From Pseudomonas sp. Os17 (GTDB taxonomy: Bacteria; Pseudomonadota; Gammaproteobacteria; Pseudomonadales; Pseudomonadaceae): a DNA stretch of 64,000 nucleotides. Where the stretch lies: positions 3,661,501-3,725,500 of the forward strand of contig NZ_AP014627.1 in the NCBI RefSeq assembly GCF_001547895.1, in the 5' to 3' direction. The notes beneath the pieces are model-generated. The model worked only from the letters and a program-made list of their open reading frames with translations, did not search any database and had not been told where the DNA came from. A program made the translations under genes and the position numbers. Positions 14,362-22,862 of this stretch are shown in pieces; the stretch's first letter is position 1; every line of letters starts with the position of its first letter.

Positions 14362-17076
14362 ATGAGTTCGGCTCGGCATGACTACCAGCAATTCCTAGCT
14401 TGGCTTCATGTTCCAGAACGCGGTGCTACCGAAGACACTCGACGGTTTGCAAATCTGGTCGACCAAAATTTCGACACTGTAGCCGCGAACTCGCGCGCTC
14501 TGAGCCGCCGATCGGTGGTATTGGCTGCTAAGGCTAGAGAGTCTCTGCTCAAGACAGATTTCACGCCTCCCGCAGTTGCTGGGGCGGTTACTGTTGGCCA
14601 GTGGGCGTGGAGCGCATTGGATCGTCTAACCGTCGGCCCTTTTCGTGGCTTCCGAGTGGCTGAGACGTTCATTTTTCCTCAACGAATTACCATGTTCTAC
14701 GGCCCCAATGGCAGCGGCAAAACGAGCCTCTGCGAAGCGTTAGAGCTGGCGCTGTTGGGGGCCGTAGATGAGGCGTCGGCTAAGCGAATCCCTCCTCAGC
14801 GCTATTTCGCGAACCTTCACGAAAATAGGTATGAAGCTCCCGTCCTCGCTGCGCGAGGCGCGGACGGTCAGGTGTCGACAGTGCAAGCGGACTCAGAAGC
14901 CTATCGATTCTGCTTCGTTGAGAAAAACCGCATAGATAACTTTTCGCGAATTGCTGCTAAGAGCGCAGGCGAAAAGAAGGATCTGATAGCGGCCCTGTTT
15001 GGTATGGAGCAGTTCCATGACTTCGTCACTAACTTCAACGAGTCGATGGACCAGCAGCTCGACCTAGTTGCGATCAAACAGCAAGAGTTGGAAACACAGC
15101 GTGCAGCGCTGCAGCGCGATCAAGCGACAATAAATGGCGAGCTCCAAGCAGTTCAGGCAATCGCGCAAGAGGAAGCTGCCTATGCCGGAGCTTATGCTGC
15201 CGGCCTTTCGTACCAGCAGCTTCTTGAACTCATCGGCAACGATGCAGCTCCAGGTCGTCTGCATTACCTCAATGCGCAACTGGATGGGCCAACACCAGGT
15301 GTTTATGGCGTCAGCAACAACGCGTTAGCTATGGCATATCAGGCTGCTGATCGTGAGCATGAGCGGCTTGAGGATGTGGACAAAAGGCTCACTGCAAAGA
15401 CTGGTGAGACCTCCTTCCAAAATCTGTACAACGCGGTTCTTGGCCTACAAGCCTTGTCGCCCGATAACTGCCCCGCTTGTGGGACGCCAATCAATGGTGA
15501 CTATCACGTTGTACGTGACCCATACATGCAGGCACGTAACGGTCTGGCTCAGCTTCAAGAGCTCGCCAACTTGCAGGCTGAAAAAAACACAGTGCGAGGC
15601 GAATGGGAACGTACTTCCCGAGGTTTGGAGGGGCTTTTAACTGCCTTCGGTCAGCGAGTTAGTGCCCACCCTGATCATGTAGATGACAGGTTGCGATATC
15701 TCGCGTCACCTGGTGCTGACCACAGTACTGCCTGGTGGAAAGCGAGCTATGTAAAACAAGGCGATACGCCTTCGATGGCGCAACGAATCGTCGACTTAGC
15801 AGCCGAGTGCGAAAGGATTGATGCTCAGACAAACCAGGCACTGGCAGATCGCGCGGCACTGGCACATGAGCGCACTCGACTCGTTCAGGCAGCGCAAGCT
15901 GTAGCTGGTTTTCAAACACGCCGCGCTGAGGTGGCCCGACTAGTTGGCATAGCTAGACAGACAATTGCCAACTTTGACCAAGCAAACGCAGCGCTCATCG
16001 ATGCAGTGCAGCAAGAGGCAGCGCATCTAGCACTCGGTCTACGCATTAAAGCGGCCTACGACGAATTCTTGAGGCTACTCAGGCAGTTCAGATCAGAGCT
16101 TCCCGGTGCGCTCATAGCGGGGCTTAACACTGTCGCTCTGGAGATCTACAACGAATTCAATAGACGCGATCATGAGGGCGACAAACTAGCGGCACTTTAT
16201 CTGCCGACCAACGAAGACGAGCGCATCGGACTGGCGTTTCGCGCAGCTCCAGAGACCAGGGTAGATGCGTTGCACGTCCTCAGCGAGGGGCATGTTCGTT
16301 GCCTGGGTGTGGCAATCCTTCTTGCAAAGGCACTGCATATTCAGGCGCCGACGATCATCTTTGATGATGCGATCAACGCGATTGACACCGAGCACCGTGA
16401 AGGCATCAGAGAGGCGATTTTCCAGAGCTATCGCTTCGCAGCAACTCAAATTATCGTCACGTGCCACAGCAGCGAATTCATCAAGGATCTGCAGAATCAT
16501 GTCGAGAAAGGCCAATGGACGGCCTACTACTTCATGCCTCACATCGGGGATCACCGACCGCAGGTAAAAGGTAACGAGATCACCTTCAACTACCTGGAGC
16601 AGGCCCGTGCCGCCTTGGACATTGGTGATTGGCGCAATGCGTTGGGTGCTTCTAGGCAGGCCCTGGAGATGCTCACGGACAAGATTTGGAAGTGGCTAGG
16701 CAAGAACGATCTCGGTGTAATAACCCTGCCGTTAGCTGGCCGAGGGGCGGATCCAAATCTGAGAAATCTCTGCGAGGCTTTGAAAAAACGGCTCGAAGAC
16801 GCCAGAACATTTGTGCATCAGGACAAGCCAGTCCTCGTTCAAGGGCTTGGTGACGTCATAGGTGTTCCGGTTCAATCGAACGTATGGACGTATTTAAACA
16901 AAGGAGTCCACGAGGAGGCTGACAGAGATGACTACGATCCGAACCTCGTCCGCACCATTGTGGAGACCCTTGAAAGGATGAATCAGCTTCGGCTTGGCTC
17001 AATGCCTGTTGCTATCGCTGGAGCCGCCCAGGCGGCAGTTACGCAAGCGGTCGCTGACGCGGTCAATCCGCGATAA
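14362..17076 (+). CDS. Rad50/SMC-like zinc-hook ATPase with a HEPN-like C-terminal region
   Basis: This encodes 904 residues. The ATG at 14362 follows CAGGAG by eight bases. Walker A is GPNGSGKTS (residues 114-122). Coiled-coil stretches flank a CPACG zinc-hook motif at residue 370. The signature LSEGHVRCLGVAIL (about 640), Walker B IIFDDAINAID (about 665) and H-loop VTCHSSEF complete an ABC/SMC head. The last ~160 residues (RQALEMLTDKIWKWLGK ... WTYLNKGVHEEAD) form a helical domain resembling those at the end of RloC/HEPN-type defence ATPases. The gene is GC-poorer than its surroundings and is followed by a DUF3800 gene, suggesting an acquired anti-phage module. I could not match it to a named system. 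Confidence 0.8.
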   Translation: MSSARHDYQQFLAWLHVPERGATEDTRRFANLVDQNFDTVAANSRALSRRSVVLAAKARESLLKTDFTPPAVAGAVTVGQWAWSALDRLTVGPFRGFRVAETFIFPQRITMFYGPNGSGKTSLCEALELALLGAVDEASAKRIPPQRYFANLHENRYEAPVLAARGADGQVSTVQADSEAYRFCFVEKNRIDNFSRIAAKSAGEKKDLIAALFGMEQFHDFVTNFNESMDQQLDLVAIKQQELETQRAALQRDQATINGELQAVQAIAQEEAAYAGAYAAGLSYQQLLELIGNDAAPGRLHYLNAQLDGPTPGVYGVSNNALAMAYQAADREHERLEDVDKRLTAKTGETSFQNLYNAVLGLQALSPDNCPACGTPINGDYHVVRDPYMQARNGLAQLQELANLQAEKNTVRGEWERTSRGLEGLLTAFGQRVSAHPDHVDDRLRYLASPGADHSTAWWKASYVKQGDTPSMAQRIVDLAAECERIDAQTNQALADRAALAHERTRLVQAAQAVAGFQTRRAEVARLVGIARQTIANFDQANAALIDAVQQEAAHLALGLRIKAAYDEFLRLLRQFRSELPGALIAGLNTVALEIYNEFNRRDHEGDKLAALYLPTNEDERIGLAFRAAPETRVDALHVLSEGHVRCLGVAILLAKALHIQAPTIIFDDAINAIDTEHREGIREAIFQSYRFAATQIIVTCHSSEFIKDLQNHVEKGQWTAYYFMPHIGDHRPQVKGNEITFNYLEQARAALDIGDWRNALGASRQALEMLTDKIWKWLGKNDLGVITLPLAGRGADPNLRNLCEALKKRLEDARTFVHQDKPVLVQGLGDVIGVPVQSNVWTYLNKGVHEEADRDDYDPNLVRTIVETLERMNQLRLGSMPVAIAGAAQAAVTQAVADAVNPR

Positions 17077-17163
17077 CTGTCCTCAGCCATCAGTGACCCT
17101 GCGGCACGTAAGAATGAAGAGCTAGGCTCTTCCAGTGCTGTCGACGACCTCCGGGAGTTGCAT

Positions 17164-18216
17164 ATGGAATGCTTCAGAGTCGACGAAAGCGGCTATACCG
17201 GATTTGACCTGCTAAATCTTGAGCAGAGGTTTCAAGGGGCCGCGGCCATTGCCATTGATGACGATCAGGCCGGACGCTTGATCCAAGAGCACTTTCCTAA
17301 GTTACAAGCGGAAGAGCTCAAGTACCGGGCTCTGTCACGCCGGTCAGCCAATCACCCACGGCTTCTGGCGTTAATGCGCGATGTCCTGACCCATCACAAG
17401 TGTGTTACGTACGTTTGTGACAAGCGATTTCTGCTGCTACTGATGTTTCTAGATTACGCGGTTGAGCCGTACTACTACGAGCGCGGATGCGACTTTTATA
17501 AGGATGGTCAGAACTATGCGCTCGGGTCGCTGCTTTATGTGGCGGGCCCCACTCTTCTAGGAGAGGCAGCCTTTGAGCAGTTGCTCTTTTTTTTCCAACG
17601 CGCCGTAAAGGAAAAAAGCCCAGCAGCACTAGCTGACCTCGTAGCAGCTGCTCGCGCCACGCGCTGGCAGGAACTACCGGAGGCGTTGGGGCCTTTGGCG
17701 AAGTATGCCGCGCCGGAATGCCTTCAAGCGATCGCCACATCAGGTGTCACCACTGACGCCGCTTTTGTGGTGTTGCAATCGCTGATAAGCCGGATGGAAG
17801 TCATAACTGATGGTCCCTACTTGGTTGAACATGATCGGTCCAAGAACCTGCTCACTTACCATGACTTGCTGCTGCGCTTTATTAATCACAAGGACGAGGT
17901 CACATTTCGCCAATCGGAGATCGCGAGCCTCACCTTTCCACTCAAGCTCCAGTCAGTGACGCAAGTCGACTCAAGGAGCAGTCCTGCAGTACAGCTGGCG
18001 GACGTAATGATTGGTGCTGCCATTGAGGCGACTAACACACTTACGGGACAACGCGCCGGAGGGTTGAATCCTCATGATGTTATGTCCCTCTACGCGGATC
18101 ATCAGATAATCCACATGCTGCCTTCGACTGACTTCGAAGGGCAGAAACGTTTCCGCCAGGGTACGCAGGCCAATGAGGTCATAGATTATTTTGGCAAAAA
18201 ACTCAGTAAGCCCTAA
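17164..18216 (+). CDS. DUF3800 protein, partner of the zinc-hook ATPase
   Basis: This encodes 350 residues from the ATG at 17164 (GGGAG seven bases upstream). The N-terminus has the diagnostic acidic motif VDESGYTGFDLL, the middle CDKRFLLLLMFLDYAVEPYY, and the C-terminal half SPAVQLADVMIGAAIEA, all typical of DUF3800. This family carries conserved Asp residues in an RNase H-like arrangement and is suspected to contain nucleases. It lies 87 bases after the ATPase gene, on the same strand and with the same lower GC. A sensor/ATPase plus effector-nuclease pair is the natural reading, but nuclease activity is inference. Confidence 0.78.
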   Translation: MECFRVDESGYTGFDLLNLEQRFQGAAAIAIDDDQAGRLIQEHFPKLQAEELKYRALSRRSANHPRLLALMRDVLTHHKCVTYVCDKRFLLLLMFLDYAVEPYYYERGCDFYKDGQNYALGSLLYVAGPTLLGEAAFEQLLFFFQRAVKEKSPAALADLVAAARATRWQELPEALGPLAKYAAPECLQAIATSGVTTDAAFVVLQSLISRMEVITDGPYLVEHDRSKNLLTYHDLLLRFINHKDEVTFRQSEIASLTFPLKLQSVTQVDSRSSPAVQLADVMIGAAIEATNTLTGQRAGGLNPHDVMSLYADHQIIHMLPSTDFEGQKRFRQGTQANEVIDYFGKKLSKP

Positions 18217-18401
18217 GTGATATTCCGCTTCGGGTGGAAAGCTATCCTCATTAGACGGCTGCTTTTGGCCGGTTCCTGCCCTCCGTGAAAGGCAGCTTTG
18301 GGAGACTCTGTACGAAAAACCGGAACTCCAATCATGGCCCCTCGTTAGCTCAGTTTTTGTAGAACCCCTACTCCTCTACAAGAAGGAATTCTGCAATTGC
18401 A

Positions 18402-18551
18402 AAGCGTTACGAGTTCTCAGATGAGACCTGGTACATGGTTGCCGATCTCCTTGAACCCCAAAGTGGGCCATACACGCGCCCGTAGCGCAGGTCGACGACC
18501 ACTGTCCTGATGCGCATGTTCGTGGAATCTGCCCTCGCCAGTGGCCCATTC
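18402..18551 (+). pseudogene. IS5-type transposase N-terminal remnant
   Basis: The plus frame from 18402 reads KRYEFSDETWYMVADLLEP, the start pattern of IS5-family transposases (RYELSDEAWELIADLL). It meets a TAG stop after GPYTRP and degenerates. No start codon, inverted repeat or remainder of the element is visible. It marks the downstream edge of the ATPase/DUF3800 insert. The 185 bases before it (18217-18401) hold no gene. Confidence 0.62.
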
Positions 18552-18929
18552 CTACCCTGCCGGCGTCATCTGGACCGCTACACAACGCCCTTTAGTTCGC
18601 ACCTTCTCCACCAGTCGCGCTCTGTTGACGAACACATTGATTTCGCAACTGCCTGAGTGCTGCACGTCTTCCCAGTATTCTGCATGCACAAGTTGCCCGT
18701 TCTGCGGCCCCGTGTAAGTACCCGCTGCTTCACGTGAGACATAGCTACTGTCACGTACATATCTGAGCACGACCATATCTTCCTTCGGCGCCACCATGAT
18801 CTGCCTTGGCACGCCGAAGAAGTCGATCAGTTCGCCCACCGGGCGATCTTTCCAGGCACTGCTGGCCGACAATGATGCGCAGCCACTGAGCAAGGTGGCG
18901 AGCAGGGCCAACATAAACAATCGGTTCAT
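18552..18929 (-). CDS. Small lipoprotein of unknown function
   Basis: This encodes 125 residues. A lipoprotein signal peptide ends in the lipobox LLSGC (Cys 17), so the mature protein is attached to a membrane. The rest (RPVGELIDFFGVPRQIMVAP, then CEINVFVNRARLVEKVRTKG) resembles small envelope lipoproteins with a SmpA/BamE-like GxP pattern, though the match is weak. GGGAGA precedes the ATG. It starts 24 bases downstream of the periplasmic protein gene at 18954-19517, and the two are probably co-transcribed. GC is moderately lower than core. Confidence 0.75.
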   Translation of the reverse strand: MNRLFMLALLATLLSGCASLSASSAWKDRPVGELIDFFGVPRQIMVAPKEDMVVLRYVRDSSYVSREAAGTYTGPQNGQLVHAEYWEDVQHSGSCEINVFVNRARLVEKVRTKGRCVAVQMTPAG

Positions 18930-18953
18930 AAGGTCTTCTCCCTGAAGGCCAGG

Positions 18954-19517
18954 TTACTTGGCAGACATCTGCGCGAACCCTTCATCTATCTTCTGCATGA
19001 TGGCCGCCTTGGCCGCCTCGCGGTTCAATATCTCGAAGAACTGCGGCCCTGCCTTGCTCATTTGCGACGCGGGCATCACACCCAAGTGCTCCATCTTCTT
19101 GGCCTGGCGTTCAGTCGGCTTACAGACAAAGTCACGGCTTTGTGCCAGCCAGGCGTCAGGTTTGCTCTGCCACTGGCTGGAATACTTCACGTTGCGAAAA
19201 TCATTGAACACGCTGCGAAAATCCGCCGCACCCATGATGCGCACGCGGTTCTTCGCACAATCGATTTCGACATCGTAAGCGGTGAAGTTGGGTTTGCCGG
19301 GCTCTTCGTAAAGTTGATAGACACCCAATGATTTCGCGCCACCTGGACGATTGACGATGTGAGTGGGGTCGCCGTCGGCGATGAAGACCTGATTCTTACC
19401 CAAGGCCCCCTGGTGGTGAACGACCCAGTAGTCGCCCTTCAGCACTTCGCTCGCCTGGGCAGCGAGGGCACTACACAGTAATGCGGCAGGCAAAAGCTGC
19501 CTTGTAAAAGCGATCAT
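18954..19517 (-). CDS. Periplasmic protein of unknown function
   Basis: This encodes 187 residues. A signal peptide ends around residue 22 (LLPAALLCSALAAQA). A small beta-rich domain (DYWVVHHQGALGKNQVFIAD, YDVEIDCAKNRVRIMGAADF) has two Cys in the mature part that could form a disulfide. The tail is helical (EILNREAAKAAIMQKIDEGF). The layout resembles the surface-adhesin-E-like fold of small exported proteins, but I cannot name a family with confidence. It is the first gene of a two-gene unit with the downstream lipoprotein. Confidence 0.72.
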   Translation of the reverse strand: MIAFTRQLLPAALLCSALAAQASEVLKGDYWVVHHQGALGKNQVFIADGDPTHIVNRPGGAKSLGVYQLYEEPGKPNFTAYDVEIDCAKNRVRIMGAADFRSVFNDFRNVKYSSQWQSKPDAWLAQSRDFVCKPTERQAKKMEHLGVMPASQMSKAGPQFFEILNREAAKAAIMQKIDEGFAQMSAK

Positions 19518-19932
19518 GGGGGCGGTCCTTTGCCGTTATTTTTGAAGGCAATAGCTTCGCCCCCTGAGCACGTTGCAAAGGGCTATCTAGCACATCCGTC
19601 CTATGCCTTTGACGAAAACAGCGGTCGCAAGCCCCCCATGGAGCAAGCCCGCGGAACCCTCGCTGCGCCGCCAGGTGGGCTATGGCGTTGGCCCTGGTGG
19701 CCGAGGAACGTCCGCAAGTGGCCGATAGCTGTCCTCAACCAAAGTTTGCCTTGGGTTGAGGATTCAACCGGTCGACGCAACAGATTGGCTAAATGGCCCT
19801 GCAGGCGCTTCGTATTTCAGTTTTTTGCGAGCTCATTACGGATCAAAACTGAGTCGATGAGCACGAGCATTTTCGCGGACAAAAACAAGCGAAGTGCAAT
19901 CTGCCAGACCGTCTTACTTTTTAAACTCCACC
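19518..19932. other. 415-bp gap without a convincing gene
   Basis: No complete gene is visible. Plus-strand frames here are Pro/Arg-rich artefacts. On the minus strand, short stretches (SAKMLVLIDSVLIRNELA at about 19840-19895) look like the end of a decayed transposase or integrase, but stops and frame changes interrupt them and I cannot assign a family. Confidence 0.35.
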
Positions 19933-20202
19933 CTATACATGTTCCAAATATTCCAAGAGAACCTCGTCACCGAGGTAAGGGCCGTCATCACTGCCGTCCA
20001 TTGCCGGCTCGTCAAAATCAATCCATACGCTGGTAATAATTCTGTCTCTTCCAGCCATAGTTCGTTGAGTAGCAGATAACTCCACTTCACCACTCAGGGC
20101 TTCTTTTATATATTCAGGAGGTAACGAAACCACTCCAACTCCGCCATTCGGCCACCACAAGTGAGGCTTAACTTTTACCCTGTCACCATCATTGAATTTC
20201 AT
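19933..20202 (-). CDS. Small hypothetical, immunity-like protein
   Basis: This encodes 89 residues, acidic, with an N-terminal pattern MKFNDGDRVKVKPHLWWPNG and many Asp/Glu toward the end (WIDFDEPAMDGSDDGPYLGD). There is no signal peptide. Small acidic cytoplasmic proteins of this type are common next to contact-dependent or T6SS toxins as immunity proteins, and the neighbourhood is full of similar genes. No toxin gene is adjacent, so the role is inferred only from context. Base composition is AT-richer than the core genome. Confidence 0.6.
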   Translation of the reverse strand: MKFNDGDRVKVKPHLWWPNGGVGVVSLPPEYIKEALSGEVELSATQRTMAGRDRIITSVWIDFDEPAMDGSDDGPYLGDEVLLEYLEHV

Positions 20203-20226
20203 TTATTCTCGGCCATGCTACCGACT

Positions 20227-20355
20227 TTAATTTGCCATTTGACGCTTGGTTGAGAGACGAGCTTCAACCCGTTTCGGTGAGCAAAGCGAACGACTTGAAC
20301 CCGTTGTCAAATGCTCAACTTCGCCCGGCAAGTACAACACAAAAACCGAACCCCG
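20227..20355 (-). pseudogene. Remnant of a YwqG/DUF1963-like gene (copy 1)
   Basis: The minus frame reads VFVLYLPGEVEHLTTGSSRS and stops at 20227. This aligns with VSVFVPYLPGEVGHYRKLRA in the intact gene at 22203-22799. Both ends of the gene are missing. It is one of two decayed copies in this region. Confidence 0.65.
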
Positions 20356-20401
20356 GCTCGGCCCGTTCCACCCGCCCTCCATAGAGAGATCAAGCCAGCC
20401 T

Positions 20402-20815
20402 ATGCACTGTCACAACTTCCTCCTGGGGCATATCGAAGTCGAAGTGCAGGAACGCGCCTACGATCTGCATAACTTCTATAACGCCAGTGCTGTCCAACAC
20501 GACGTCCTGAAAGGCTCGCTGACACTGACCTTCAACCGTCTGCAACAAGACTGGGTGCCCGCCGAAGAGGCACGCCAGATCATCCTCAGCTTCAGTCAAC
20601 TAAGCTATTTCTGCGCCGATGCCAGAGAGCTGAATGCCTTCGAGAGCGACCTGGGCTGCGTGCATGCCATAGGCGTGGTGGAAGCCGGCGCCGCCACCGA
20701 GACCTTCTACCTCTCGGACCAGTTCCCTGCGGATCATCACCTGGTGATTGAATTCACCTCGGGCCTGATTCTGCGTTTGCAGGCGCAAGAGGCGCAGTGC
20801 GCCTTGTTCTTCTAA
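20402..20815 (+). CDS. Small hypothetical, immunity-like protein
   Basis: This encodes 137 residues from the ATG at 20402. Upstream in-frame sequence belongs to the DUF1963-like remnant on the other strand and is not coding. The product is soluble and acidic (HNFLLGHIEVEVQERAYDLH, FNRLQQDWVPAEEARQIILS) with no signal peptide. I recognise no family. Its GC is closer to the chromosome average than that of its neighbours. It lies just ahead of a gene with two in-frame stops on the same strand, and the two may once have formed a unit. Confidence 0.6.
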   Translation: MHCHNFLLGHIEVEVQERAYDLHNFYNASAVQHDVLKGSLTLTFNRLQQDWVPAEEARQIILSFSQLSYFCADARELNAFESDLGCVHAIGVVEAGAATETFYLSDQFPADHHLVIEFTSGLILRLQAQEAQCALFF

Positions 20816-20838
20816 TGAGCCAAAAGTATTAGCCGCAG

Positions 20839-21138
20839 ATGCAATTCACTCCCGAACAACTGGCCCACAACACCGGCACCAGCGCCATGGACAAACAATG
20901 CCAACAATGACTGCCGAGCCTGACGGCGTCTGAGCGAATCGACGTTCTCAAACGCCTGTTGCCACTGAACTTCAGCTATGCACCGCTATTGCTGCAGGCC
21001 ACGCAGTTGTCCCGGCAGTAAAACCAGCAACTGTTCAAGCACTGGCTGCGCACCGAGCACCACAACACCGCCCAAGAACTGATCAAGCGCCTGCAACCGC
21101 TGTTGGGCTCTGGCGCATCTCCTCGCAAGAGACACTGA
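20839..21138 (+). pseudogene. Small gene inactivated by two in-frame stops
   Basis: One frame runs 100 codons from ATG (20839) to TGA (21136-21138) and gives sensible protein (MQFTPEQLAHNTGTSAMDKQ, SLTASERIDVLKRLLPLNFS, NQQLFKHWLRTEHHNTAQEL) but contains TGA at about 20908 and TAA at about 21019. The product would be a short helical protein. It starts 23 bases after the preceding gene, so it was probably the second gene of a pair that has decayed by point mutation. Confidence 0.7.
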
Positions 21139-21232
21139 GAGCCCCATGAGGCCCAGAACTAAGCCTGCCTAAGCAGTAGGCAGAAATGATGCGGCGCTTT
21201 TGTCTCATTACAGACCTGAATTTCACAAAAAA

Positions 21233-21670
21233 TCAGAGATTGGCCCGCGTCTTGAGAAAGACCAGATAGTGTTCCTCTTCAGCAGCAAAAATATCCGCCC
21301 CCGCCCCCATGTATGCACGCATCAGCTCATCTGCTGCGTAGTCTTCTTGACCCTCATCAAGCAGGACCTGCCCGAGTCGCAGATGCAAAAAAGGATTACC
21401 AATACCTCCTGGGCAGGTCATTGCATACTGCAAAGCTTCACGGGCTGAGGTCTTGAATCCTGATAGAAAGCAAGCATCCGCGATAGCAGCCAGAATCCAA
21501 GTTGCAGCCTCCCAGTCGTTTTTGGGCTCAGGGATCAACAACCAAGCTTTGTTGTATTGGCCAATAGCCTCTTCAAAACAACCCGACTCAGCCAGCAGGT
21601 CGCCAGCGGCACTGAGCTGTTTGATTTCTTCGTAAAGGTCCGGACTTAATTCCCCGTCATTGTTCATCAT
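21233..21670 (-). CDS. TPR-like small protein, probable immunity type
   Basis: This encodes about 145 residues. Start ATG at 21670 follows GGAG by five bases; a second ATG is the next codon. The sequence is built from helical pairs of TPR type (LLAESGCFEEAIGQYNKAW, AAIADACFLSGFKTSAREAL, LHLRLGQVLLDEGQEDYAAD, ELMRAYMGAGADIFAAEEEH). Proteins of this layout are common near T6SS and Rhs toxins. There is no signal peptide. It lies directly downstream of a decayed DUF1963-like fragment on the same strand. Confidence 0.68.
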   Translation of the reverse strand: MMNNDGELSPDLYEEIKQLSAAGDLLAESGCFEEAIGQYNKAWLLIPEPKNDWEAATWILAAIADACFLSGFKTSAREALQYAMTCPGGIGNPFLHLRLGQVLLDEGQEDYAADELMRAYMGAGADIFAAEEEHYLVFLKTRANL

Positions 21671-21676
21671 TACCAC

Positions 21677-21798
21677 TCCATCGGTTTGTTTTAGCCAAAC
21701 ATAGGGCCAAGTCAGGTCTTTGTGCAGGTGTACCCCGCCACCAGCATAAACATCATCTTTTGCGGGTTCTCACAGGGACAAATTAACTCGTCAAACAT
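21677..21798 (-). pseudogene. N-terminal remnant of a YwqG/DUF1963-like gene (copy 2), frameshifted
   Basis: It begins at ATG 21798 with MFDELICPCENP, matching MFDELIFTGETP of the intact gene at 22799. After a one-base frame change it continues AKDDVYAGGGVHLHKDLTWP, matching AKDDAYVGGGACLPTDLAWP. The rest of the gene is missing; the TPR-like gene follows directly. Confidence 0.72.
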
Positions 21799-21937
21799 CA
21801 GCGCCTGTGGCCACGATCTTCTGGCACATCGCGTCACAGAAGACCCGAACCGCACCCAATTACCACAGCAACAGTCGCCTGGAATAGCCGCGGCTCCTTT
21901 CCCTACCATCCAACTCAACCCCCAAGTCACCATGAAC

Positions 21938-22075
21938 GCAGCAACGGATAAACCCCGAGAGAACTGACCGGTTCTCAAACCGCCAAACCCCGTAGCGCAA
22001 TCCTACAGAACTTACAGAGTCACCTGACTTTCCCCCCAGGGCCCAACACCCATAGTCTCTCTCGGCTCGCCAAAC
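21938..22075. repeat. Copy B of the ~140-bp repeat, paired with 13,188-13,330
   Basis: It contains GCAGCAACGGATA, GCAATCCTACAGAACTTA, CTGACTT, CCCCCCAGGGCCCAACACC and CCATAGTC in the same order as copy A. The structured leader and DUF3077 gene that follow copy A are absent here. The rest of the gap from 21,799 to 22,202 holds no gene. Confidence 0.7.
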
Positions 22076-22202
22076 CGCATTTAGAGTGCCCCTAGCCCTG
22101 CTAGCTTCCAAGAACCGCAGACACTTAGGCAAAGCTCCGACCAAGTGACAGGGCGTTTCCATGCTGCCTTTCTGAGCATCAGTTCAATAGCGCCCTATCG
22201 CC

Positions 22203-22799
22203 CTACCCCAACTGCAAAAAGAACCGACCAATCCCCGCGCCTGCCCTCTCTGAAAAGTCCTCATCCAGAAACAGATACCCCATGCCATCCGAAAGCACGC
22301 CTTTATGCTCAGGCAGCGCTCTATCCAGATCGCCCCCATAAATGGAAACCCTTCTGCTCCCTGCCCCCGCTAAAACAGGCGACTGCAGCCAGGCGTCCAC
22401 ACCATCCAACTTGGAAGCCAGGTTTTCATCATCGTCCGCGTCGCCATTCACCCCCAGCCGCACCGTCCCGCGATCTGAAATCGGCTGAGCGGCCTCATGC
22501 CGCTCGGAACCGGTTCGCACATAGCCCATGACAACCGCTTCCGAGCGTCCCTGGACGGCACGCAACTTTCGATAGTGGCCAACCTCGCCCGGCAGGTACG
22601 GCACAAAAACCGACACCCAATACCCCCCATCAATCAAGGCCTCTGAAAACCAACGTCCAGGAAAGGCCATGAGGTGGGTCAGCGGTACTCCATCAGGCGA
22701 ACGGGGCCAAGCCAGATCAGTCGGCAGGCATGCCCCGCCGCCCACATAGGCATCATCTTTTGCAGGCGTTTCACCGGTAAATATCAGCTCGTCAAACAT
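22203..22799 (-). CDS. YwqG/DUF1963-like protein (intact copy)
   Basis: This encodes 198 residues. The pattern of a proline-rich start (AKDDAYVGGGACLPTDLAWP, then LTHLMAFPGRWFSEALIDGG), central VSVFVPYLPGEV and a C-terminal GAGIGRFFLQLG fits the YwqG/DUF1963 layout, whose members often serve as immunity or SMI1-like proteins. There is no signal peptide. Two truncated copies of the same gene lie within 2.5 kb upstream in map order. Repeated duplication and loss of this gene is what one expects at a toxin/immunity hotspot. The family match is by eye. Confidence 0.6.
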   Translation of the reverse strand: MFDELIFTGETPAKDDAYVGGGACLPTDLAWPRSPDGVPLTHLMAFPGRWFSEALIDGGYWVSVFVPYLPGEVGHYRKLRAVQGRSEAVVMGYVRTGSERHEAAQPISDRGTVRLGVNGDADDDENLASKLDGVDAWLQSPVLAGAGSRRVSIYGGDLDRALPEHKGVLSDGMGYLFLDEDFSERAGAGIGRFFLQLG

Positions 22800-22862
22800 G
22801 CGTTTCTTTGCACTCAGTCATGGGTTGCAGCCTTCGTTAACAGCCTCAGGCCAATACGGGCG

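Noticed and set aside
18340..18400. A possible tRNA (CCTCGTTAGCTCAG resembles a D arm)
   Set aside because: No matching acceptor, anticodon or T arm follows.
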